This document shows positions 6,621 to 12,185 of a DNA stretch of 12,185 bases, one piece after another. The DNA comes from CAYLYM01 sp964387645. GTDB taxonomy: Bacteria; Calditrichota; Calditrichia; RBG-13-44-9. Position 1 is the first letter of the stretch; each line of letters opens with the position of its first letter. The position numbers were made by a program, and so were the translations under genes. A model generated the notes under the pieces. That model was not told the origin of the DNA. It ran no database searches and worked only from the letters and a program-made list of their open reading frames with translations. The stretch covers positions 1 to 12,185 of the forward strand of contig CAYLYM010000116.1 in assembly GCA_964387645.1 (NCBI GenBank), written 5' to 3'.

Positions 6621-7244
6621 TTGGCCGATATTTTCCAAAACATTCAGAATGCTGATCCCACCTGGGCCTATTTAATACTTTTTATTAGTGCATACGTCGA
6701 GAATATTTTTCCTCCCATTCCAGGAGACACAGTGACAATTATTGGAGCTTATCTGGTTGGCCGGAATACCTTAAAATTTTGGGGCGTTTTCATAGCAACC
6801 ACACTTGGTAGCATCCTCGGATTTATGACATTATTTCTCATCGCCTATTGGATTGAATGGAAGATCATCGAAAAATATCAGCCTAAATGGGTCTCCCGAA
6901 CCCGTATCGAACTCGTTGAAAACTGGTTTAAAAAATATGGCTATTGGGTTATTCTATTTAATCGGTTTCTTTCTGGAACACGTTCGGTTATTTCTTTAGT
7001 GGCTGGTTTATCAAAAATGAAAATATTGAATGTATTTTTTTTATCGCTCATTAGTGTTGCTATGTGGAACGGCTTTCTTATTTACATTGGTTCTTCCATC
7101 GGGAAAAATTGGAAAGAGATTATAAATTACATAAAAATGTACAATCGTTTAGTTTTTATTCTTCTGATCGTCGCCGCCTTGTTATTTATTGTAATCAAAT
7201 ATTGTCGTAAAAAAAAATGCGAATCTAACTCACCGAACAACTAA
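6621..7244 (+). CDS. DedA-family (VTT/SNARE-associated) membrane protein
   Basis: The 207-residue integral membrane protein has DedA hallmarks. The re-entrant loop motif includes E27 and PPIPGD (31-36), with acidic residues that are functionally essential in studied members. The second conserved motif, NRFLSGTRSVISLVAGLSKM (114-133), includes R121. Hydrophobic segments lie near 14-30, 52-76, 105-130, 136-160 and 176-194, and the tail is basic (RKKK). Family members in B. subtilis and other bacteria recycle undecaprenyl phosphate across the membrane; others act in membrane homeostasis or tolerance to selenite. Start: TTG directly after the ispF TAA, with zero gap. No ATG or GTG is available upstream of the conserved part, and only a weak AGAAGAG precedes it, so translational coupling to ispF is likely. 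The exact substrate is an inference. Confidence 0.9.
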   Translation: MADIFQNIQNADPTWAYLILFISAYVENIFPPIPGDTVTIIGAYLVGRNTLKFWGVFIATTLGSILGFMTLFLIAYWIEWKIIEKYQPKWVSRTRIELVENWFKKYGYWVILFNRFLSGTRSVISLVAGLSKMKILNVFFLSLISVAMWNGFLIYIGSSIGKNWKEIINYIKMYNRLVFILLIVAALLFIVIKYCRKKKCESNSPNN

Positions 7245-7272
7245 TTTGGATTATCGGCTTTCCTTCTTTTAG

Positions 7273-7342
7273 AACTGTAAAACATGAAAAATGGGGAAAA
7301 AACTAAAATAAATAAAAAGCTCCATTTCCTTTTGCTACAGTT
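7273..7342. repeat. Nested inverted repeat after dedA
   Basis: The outer arms AACTGTA (7273-7279) and TACAGTT (7336-7342) enclose inner arms AAATGGGG (7289-7296) and CTCCATTT (7320-7327), with one G-T pair. An AAA/TTT pairing beside a two-base bulge could join the two stems. No T-run follows, so it is not a standard terminator. It could be a 3' structure of the dedA transcript. Confidence 0.45.
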
Positions 7343-7368
7343 AAAGATTCAAATAATAGAGTTTACAC

Positions 7369-7446
7369 ATGCCAGGTAAAAAACTAAACGTAAAGTTAAT
7401 TCTGATATCTGGATGGTTTCTTTTATTTTTTATCTACACATTATGA
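7369..7446 (+). CDS. Possible 25-residue membrane peptide or gene remnant
   Basis: An ATG-started frame encodes a lysine-rich N-terminus (PGKKLNVK) and a hydrophobic segment (LILISGWFLLFFIYTL), then TGA. An ATG overlaps this stop (7443-7445) and opens a 16-codon frame, and further short frames follow. There is no real Shine-Dalgarno. It may be a small membrane protein, the 5' remnant of a decayed membrane-protein gene, or chance in AT-rich DNA. I do not recognise a family. Confidence 0.2.
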   Translation: MPGKKLNVKLILISGWFLLFFIYTL

Positions 7447-7822
7447 ATGTACGGTTAAGCAGAAACAAACGCATTAATACCTTTCCAAAGTAGCATAAAA
7501 TTGGAAGTGTGTTATTTTCGTTGTACTTACCAGGTTAGGCAATATTTTGAACAACCATTAATTTTAAAAACTAAATTTTAAACTAAGTTTAAAAATATCA
7601 TTAGAAAATTTCTATTAATAACAGCAAGTTACAAATTTAATTTCTTTAAAAATAAATATTTTTAGGTGAGAAATGTAAAAACTCTTCTGAGTATTTATTA
7701 TTTTGAACAGCAACTAAATTATTTAACAATGAAAATAATAAAAACTTTTAAGCTGGTAGAATTTTTCTGTTTAATCGATTTACAAAAGGAAGTACTTAAT
7801 AGTACAAAATTTAACCAAAAAA

Positions 7823-7870
7823 CCAAAAAGACAAAAGACCTGGTTTATTCGACCAGAGCTTTTGTTTTTT
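7823..7870. terminator. Bidirectional intrinsic terminator, mainly for glnS
   Basis: CAAAAG (7832-7837) plus CTGGT (7840-7844) pair with ACCAG (7852-7856) plus CTTTTG (7859-7864), with a 2x2 internal loop and a 7-nt apical loop. The plus side is followed by six T residues (7865-7870). The minus side is followed by TCTTTTTGG. It lies about 80 nt past the glnS stop and would also stop read-through from dedA. Confidence 0.8.
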
Positions 7871-7945
7871 GGCGAGAAGAAAAATTAAAAAATATGACCT
7901 ATCCATTAAGACAAAACAAATTCAGTTTGAGTTTTTATCCAGGAT

Positions 7946-9643
7946 TTATTTATTTTGTTGAAGTTTCTTTTCGATTTTTGCCCATGTATCTCTCAGCGGT
8001 ACGGTGCGATTGAAAACCAGTTTCTCTGCCGTGGTATCAGGATCGACACAGAAATAACCCTGACGCAGGAACTGGAAACGATCGCCAGGTTTGGCATCGG
8101 CCAGGCTCGGTTCCACATAACTCTGAATAACAATTAGAGAATTCGGGTTAATATTGACAGTAAAATCCTGTCCTTCTTCGACATCGTCAGGATTTTCTTT
8201 AAGGAACAGATGATCATACAATCGTATTTCCGCTTTCAGCGCATGTGGTATGGAGACCCAATGTAAGGTTCCCTTCACTTTTCTACCATCCTGTCCCTCA
8301 CCGCTTTTGGTTGCCGGGTCATAAGTGCAGCGCAGTTCAATAATCTCCCCGGTTTTCTCATCCTTAATTACTTTTTCACATTTAATGATATATGCATGTT
8401 TTAAACGAACTTCACGTCCAGGTGCTAATCGAAAGTATTTTCTGGGTGGATCTTCCTTAAAATCTTCCTGTTCAATATAAATTTCCCGGGAAAATGGGAT
8501 AGTACGCGTACCCATCGACAGATCTTCCGGATTGTTGATGGCTTCTAATTCCTCAACCCGTCCTTCAGGATAGTTTTCAATCACCACTTTTAGTGGACGT
8601 AGTACTGCCATCCTTCTGGGTGCACGCTTATTCAAGTCTTCCCTTAAACAATGCTCCAACAAAGCGATATCGACCATGCTATTACTTTTTGAAACCCCGA
8701 TGCGTTCAGCAAAATCCCGGATCGCTTCCGGCGTATAGCCCCGCCGCCTCAAACCGGAAATGGTCGGCATCCGCGGATCATCCCAACCATTGACGTAGCC
8801 TTCCTGTACCAGGCGCAATAATTTCCTTTTACTCATCACTGTATAAGAGAGATTGAGTCGAGCGAATTCAATCTGCCTTGGATGATAAACATTCAACTGC
8901 TCCAGGAACCAGTCATAGAGGGGACGATGATCTTCGAACTCTAAAGTGCAGATAGAATGGGTAATACCTTCGATGGAGTCTTCCAATCCGTGAGCCCAAT
9001 CGTACATAGGATAAATACACCATTTATCCCCGGTTCGATGGTGCCTGGCATGTAAAATCCTGTACATCACCGGATCACGCATATTTAAATTAGGAGACGA
9101 CATATCAATTTTTGCCCGGAGAACTTTGGAGCCATCCGGGAATTCACCAGCTCGCATCCTTTTAAATAAATCCAAATTCTCTTCCACAGTTCGATTTCGG
9201 TAGGGACTTTCTTTACCAGGCTCAGTTAAAGTGCCACGGTATTCCCTTATTTCTTCCGGGCTTAAATCATCAACGTAAGCTTTTCCGGCCTTAATCAATT
9301 CGATGGCATACTCATACATTTGTTCAAAATAATCCGAGGCAAAATAAAGCCGTTCTCCCCAGTCGAATCCTAACCAGCGCACATCTTCAATAATGGATCG
9401 AACGTATTCTTCTTCTTCTTTCGACGGATTCGTATCATCGAAGCGAAGATTACATAATCCCCCGTATTTCTCAGCTAAACCAAAATTCAAGCAAATGGAT
9501 TTCGCATGGCCAATATGCAAATATCCATTAGGTTCTGGGGGAAATCGTGTATGCACACGACCACCAAATCTATTATTTTTCAGATCGTCATCGATTATAT
9601 TTTCAATAAAATTCATAGAATTTCTGGAGGACTTCTCAGCCAT
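7946..9643 (-). CDS. glnS: Glutaminyl-tRNA synthetase
   Basis: GlnRS charges tRNA-Gln directly with glutamine and ATP. The 565-residue product is close to the E. coli enzyme (554). The class I signatures are present: PPEPNGYLHIGHAKS with HIGH at 43-46, FDDTNP (68-73), and the KMSKS equivalent VMSKR (269-273). The two C-terminal beta-barrel domains that read the anticodon span about 345-555, including RYFCVD-type motif QGYFCVDPD (528-536). The ATG is preceded by GAGGAGA at 8-nt spacing. It is divergent from gltX. Hand counts show it GC-richer than its neighbours (for example 36/60 at 8701-8760 and 32/60 at 8041-8100), which may reflect transfer. With this gene the cell need not rely on the GatCAB route for Gln-tRNA. 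Confidence 0.98.
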   Translation of the reverse strand: MAEKSSRNSMNFIENIIDDDLKNNRFGGRVHTRFPPEPNGYLHIGHAKSICLNFGLAEKYGGLCNLRFDDTNPSKEEEEYVRSIIEDVRWLGFDWGERLYFASDYFEQMYEYAIELIKAGKAYVDDLSPEEIREYRGTLTEPGKESPYRNRTVEENLDLFKRMRAGEFPDGSKVLRAKIDMSSPNLNMRDPVMYRILHARHHRTGDKWCIYPMYDWAHGLEDSIEGITHSICTLEFEDHRPLYDWFLEQLNVYHPRQIEFARLNLSYTVMSKRKLLRLVQEGYVNGWDDPRMPTISGLRRRGYTPEAIRDFAERIGVSKSNSMVDIALLEHCLREDLNKRAPRRMAVLRPLKVVIENYPEGRVEELEAINNPEDLSMGTRTIPFSREIYIEQEDFKEDPPRKYFRLAPGREVRLKHAYIIKCEKVIKDEKTGEIIELRCTYDPATKSGEGQDGRKVKGTLHWVSIPHALKAEIRLYDHLFLKENPDDVEEGQDFTVNINPNSLIVIQSYVEPSLADAKPGDRFQFLRQGYFCVDPDTTAEKLVFNRTVPLRDTWAKIEKKLQQNK

Positions 9644-10040
9644 GTTTTATTCTCCTCATTTAAATCATTTTGATTAATTCATCTTAAAATGCGATGATCT
9701 CTCCAATTTTAAAATATATTTTTTATAAACTAATAATTAAAAGTTTTTTAATGCTTAAGGCAATAAAGAATTGAAATCATTTTTGTAAAAATTTAAAAAC
9801 AACATTCTTAATTATATTTTTAAACCAATTCATATATATCACTTGAATCATTGTAAGCTAATTCTTAAAATTATTTGTCATTTTAAGACAAATACTAATG
9901 CAGATATAAAACAATTTGTGAATCAAAAAATAAAATAGATTATTTATTACTACATGCATCATAATTAAATTTGACAGCTATAAAATTTAAAAAAATTGAG
10001 TATATAGATACGAGTTAAATTATATTAAGGAGATTTTTGA
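9644..10040. other. Divergent promoter spacer between glnS and gltX
   Basis: This 397-bp AT-rich stretch should contain promoters for both synthetase genes. TTGACA occurs at 9971-9976, but the nearest good -10 (TATATA, 10001-10006) is 24 nt away, too far for a standard promoter, so I do not call it. AAGGAGA at 10027-10033 is the gltX ribosome site. No coding frame or T-box-like structure was seen. Confidence 0.5.
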
Positions 10041-11489
10041 ATGATAACTAAAGTTCGTACGAGATTTGCCCCAAGTCCTACAGGCTATCTTCATGTTGGT
10101 GGTCTCAGAACAGCTTTATACAATTATTTATTTGCAAAAAAATATAAAGGTAAAATGATTTTGAGAATCGAGGATACCGACCGAACACGTTTTGTGGAAG
10201 GGGCGATTGAGAATCTCATAAAAACACTTCATGAAGTAGGTTTAGACTATGACGAAGGTCCAGATAAAGGCGGTCCGTTTGGCCCTTATGTTCAATCCCA
10301 AAGATTAGAATTGTACCGAAAACACGCGCAAGAGCTGATAAAAAAAGGTCATGCGTATTATTGTTTTTGTAGTCCTGAGCGGTTGGAAAAGATGCGTAAG
10401 GAACAGATTACATCCGGACAGCAGCCAAAATACGATGGAACTTGCCGTACTCTTCGACAAGACCAGGTAGAAAAAAGAATAAAAGAAGGACTTCCCCATG
10501 TCATACGCCTCAAAATGCCGCAAAAAGGAGAAACCATTTTTCAAGATCTCATTCGTGGTGAAGTCAAATTTCAAAATGAATTGATCGACGACCAGATTTT
10601 AATAAAATCAGACGGTTTCCCCACCTACCATTTGGCAAATGTTATTGACGATCATTATATGCAGATTACTCATGTTATCAGAGGGGAAGAATGGCTACAA
10701 AGCGTTCCCAAGCATTTGGAATTATACCATGCCTTTGGATGGAAGCCACCGCAAATGGCTCATTTACCTTTGCTATTAAATCCTGACAGATCTAAATTAA
10801 GTAAACGCCAGGGAGATGTGGCTGTAGAAGATTTTTTAGAAAAAGGGTATTTGCCTGAAGCGTTAATAAATTTTGTAGCATTATTAGGATGGAACCCAGG
10901 GGATGACCGTGAATTTTTCACTCTGGATGAACTGGTCAAAGAATTTTCTTTAGAAAGAGTAAATAAAGCTGGAGCTGTTTTTGACATTCAAAAACTCAAT
11001 TGGATGAATAGCCATTATATCAGGAAAATGGACGAAGAAAAACGTATAAAATTTCTTGAACCATTTTTTCAGAAAGCAGGTTATGACACTTCCGACCCCG
11101 TTCGTATAAAAAAAATCATTTCAGGCATATATAAAAAATTATCTCGTGGTGATGAAATTGCCTTGCAAGCAGCAATCTTTTTCCAGAACCAAATCACAAT
11201 AAAAGAAAAAGAAGCACTGGAAGTTTTACAAGCTGATTCAGCTCGAGTCGTTCTACAAAAATTTTTAGAAAAAATAAAAGATTTAGCGAAACTCGACCTT
11301 CAGAATTTTCAATCAGTTATGAAAGAAGTACAAAAAGAAACGGGGATAAAAAAACAAGAACTGTGGATGCCTATTCGAGTGGCTCTAACAGGTGTGACTC
11401 ATGGACCAGAATTGCCGGTGGTTATTGAAGTCCTTGGAAAAGAAAAAATTCAAAAATTCGTTGAACACATTTTAAAAGAATATTTATAA
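10041..11489 (+). CDS. gltX: Glutamyl-tRNA synthetase
   Basis: GluRS charges tRNA-Glu. The 482-residue product has the class I motifs PSPTGYLHVGG (11-21, HIGH equivalent), RIEDTD (42-47), VIRGEEWL (212-219) and KLSKR (252-256, KMSKS equivalent). The helical anticodon-binding domain runs from about 320 to the end and includes LWMPIRVALTG (441-451). Cysteines C108, C110 and C135 match three of the four zinc ligands of the E. coli enzyme; the fourth (His two residues after the last Cys) is T137 here. The ATG lies behind AAGGAGA at good spacing. With GlnRS encoded next door, this is likely the discriminating type that charges only tRNA-Glu (inference). ddl follows 75 nt downstream on the same strand. 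Confidence 0.98.
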   Translation: MITKVRTRFAPSPTGYLHVGGLRTALYNYLFAKKYKGKMILRIEDTDRTRFVEGAIENLIKTLHEVGLDYDEGPDKGGPFGPYVQSQRLELYRKHAQELIKKGHAYYCFCSPERLEKMRKEQITSGQQPKYDGTCRTLRQDQVEKRIKEGLPHVIRLKMPQKGETIFQDLIRGEVKFQNELIDDQILIKSDGFPTYHLANVIDDHYMQITHVIRGEEWLQSVPKHLELYHAFGWKPPQMAHLPLLLNPDRSKLSKRQGDVAVEDFLEKGYLPEALINFVALLGWNPGDDREFFTLDELVKEFSLERVNKAGAVFDIQKLNWMNSHYIRKMDEEKRIKFLEPFFQKAGYDTSDPVRIKKIISGIYKKLSRGDEIALQAAIFFQNQITIKEKEALEVLQADSARVVLQKFLEKIKDLAKLDLQNFQSVMKEVQKETGIKKQELWMPIRVALTGVTHGPELPVVIEVLGKEKIQKFVEHILKEYL

Positions 11490-11509
11490 TTCTTCCTTAT
11501 TAAAATTGA

Positions 11510-11530
11510 ACTGATGATCAATGCATCAGT
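11510..11530. repeat. Short hairpin in the gltX-ddl gap
   Basis: ACTGATG (11510-11516) pairs with CATCAGT (11524-11530) around a 7-nt loop, 20 nt after the gltX stop. It is followed by AAAAAATTG rather than T residues, so it is not an intrinsic terminator for gltX. gltX-ddl co-transcription stays possible. Confidence 0.4.
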
Positions 11531-11553
11531 AAAAAATTGAAAGAAATTTTTCC

Positions 11554-11560
11554 AGGAGGA
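11554..11560 (+). promoter_or_regulatory. Shine-Dalgarno that sets the ddl GTG start
   Basis: AGGAGGA lies directly before TGGA and the GTG at 11565, giving about 5 nt from AGGAGG to the start. The overlapping ATG at 11560 is in another frame and reaches a stop after about 22 codons, so GTG is the start. Confidence 0.85.
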
Positions 11561-11564
11561 TGGA

Positions 11565-12185
11565 GTGTCTTACAAGATCGCTGTTTTATTGGGGGGAACA
11601 TCTGCAGAGAGGGATGTGTCTCTTGTAACCGGAATTGAAATCGCTAGAAGCCTCGACCAGAAGCATCATCAAGTAGTCGCAATCGATTGCGCTTATGGCA
11701 TTCAAACCATCGATTTTAAGGATACAAACACCAATCATTTAATCCGCATATCACCCTCTGAAATAGAAAAACAGAGAAAACAATTAAACCAAAACATATT
11801 GCGCACAGTTGAATTTTTAATTAAAGAAAACTTTGACCTTGTTTTTATAGCTCTGCATGGCGGATATGGGGAAAATGGGCAACTCCAGGCAATTCTGGAT
11901 CTTGCAAACATTCCTTATACAGGAAGCGGTGCTTTAGCAAGCAGCCTGGGAATGAACAAAAACATGAGCAAAATGTTATTCCAACAGAATGATATACCAA
12001 CAGCACAGTGGATTTATCTGGAAAATAAAAAGTTAATTGTTCAAGATGAAATTGAAAAAATCGGCTTACCTTTAGTAGTAAAACCCAATGATCAGGGTTC
12101 CACCGTTGGACTTACCGTTGTGGAAAATTTAGATGATTTGCCCTTCGCTATCTCGCGAGCTTTTGATTATTCTCAGAGCATCATT
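11565..12185 (+). CDS. ddl: D-alanine--D-alanine ligase, 3' end beyond the window
   Basis: Ddl joins two D-alanines with ATP to make the dipeptide for peptidoglycan precursors in the cytoplasm. The first 207 codons are present and open to the window edge, about two thirds of a typical 300-370-residue enzyme. Visible motifs are LLGGTSAERDVSL (8-20, with the catalytic glutamate E15), ALHGGYGENG (96-105), IPYTGSG (116-122) followed by MNK (130-132), and the ATP-grasp segment VVKPNDQGSTVG (171-182). It starts with GTG behind AGGAGGA, and the N-terminus then fits the family exactly. It lies 75 nt downstream of gltX. The C-terminal magnesium and substrate residues are not visible here. Confidence 0.95.
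   Translation, partial: MSYKIAVLLGGTSAERDVSLVTGIEIARSLDQKHHQVVAIDCAYGIQTIDFKDTNTNHLIRISPSEIEKQRKQLNQNILRTVEFLIKENFDLVFIALHGGYGENGQLQAILDLANIPYTGSGALASSLGMNKNMSKMLFQQNDIPTAQWIYLENKKLIVQDEIEKIGLPLVVKPNDQGSTVGLTVVENLDDLPFAISRAFDYSQSII

Larger units (their letters stand above)
7245..7945. other. 701-bp convergent gap without a confirmed gene
   Basis: This lies between the dedA and glnS stops, a convergent layout that usually needs only a terminator. I see a nested inverted repeat at 7273-7342, a 25-codon membrane-peptide-like ORF at 7369-7446, further short broken frames to about 7580, then very AT-rich DNA and a terminator at 7823-7870. The frame at 7666-8013 runs into the antisense of glnS and has no ribosome site or family features, so I do not call it. 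Confidence 0.5.

Noticed and set aside
7666..8013. 115-codon plus-strand frame
   Set aside because: It lacks a ribosome site, spans the two-way terminator at 7823-7870 and ends antisense to the glnS 3' end.
9971..10006. TTGACA plus TATATA as a gltX promoter
   Set aside because: The spacing is 24 nt, outside the 16-18 nt range, and no better -10 box fits the TTGACA.
1..12185. Search for CRISPR arrays, IS ends, phage or toxin-antitoxin and defence genes
   Set aside because: No regularly spaced repeats, transposase motifs, terminal repeats or defence-type domains were seen; all confident genes are housekeeping types.

Overview
This window comes from an AT-rich bacterial chromosome. Genes look roughly 35-47% GC, while the spacers are often below 20% GC by hand count of sample lines. 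It carries eight complete housekeeping-type protein genes, the first 207 codons of a ninth, and two tRNA genes. There is no sign of phage, IS elements, CRISPR or a classical defence island. The mix (MEP-pathway isoprenoid enzymes, membrane-anchored HtrA protease, YugP-type zinc peptidase, separate GlnRS and GluRS, D-Ala-D-Ala ligase) fits a peptidoglycan-making, probably Gram-negative bacterium, perhaps of the FCB-group/Calditrichota kind. That placement is an inference and no marker here fixes it.

Layout. Positions 87-860 on the minus strand hold a compact tRNA-modification locus. It reads, in transcription order, a sigma70-like promoter, tRNA-Arg(ACG), an intrinsic terminator hairpin, tadA (the deaminase that converts A34 of exactly that tRNA to inosine), then tRNA-Ser(GGA) with an encoded CCA end. 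Upstream on the same strand is a nitroreductase-family gene (860-1441). A gene-poor spacer of about 1.06 kb, extremely AT-rich over much of its length, separates it from the divergent plus-strand genes. These are a YugP-type membrane zinc peptidase (2513-3190) followed by a perfect 35-bp palindrome, and a membrane-anchored HtrA serine protease with two PDZ domains (3452-5086) followed by a terminator.

Next comes the ispD-ispF-dedA cluster (5388-7244), with gaps of 18 and 0 nt. IspD and IspF make isoprenoid precursors. DedA-family membrane proteins include undecaprenyl-phosphate transporters, so the cluster may link lipid-carrier precursor supply to carrier recycling. DedA converges with glnS across an unusually long 701-bp gap that holds a small membrane-peptide-like ORF, a nested inverted repeat and a two-way terminator.

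glnS (7946-9643, minus) and gltX (10041-11489, plus) diverge from a 397-bp AT-rich spacer. The two synthetases charge tRNA-Gln and tRNA-Glu directly. glnS is visibly richer in GC than gltX, consistent with a separate ancestry. The window ends inside ddl, which starts with GTG behind a strong Shine-Dalgarno sequence.

The most notable signals are the tadA/substrate-tRNA arrangement with a terminator directly against the tadA start, the ispD-ispF-dedA coupling, the compositional contrast of glnS, and the palindrome after the zinc peptidase gene. I do not see a clearly new multi-gene system.
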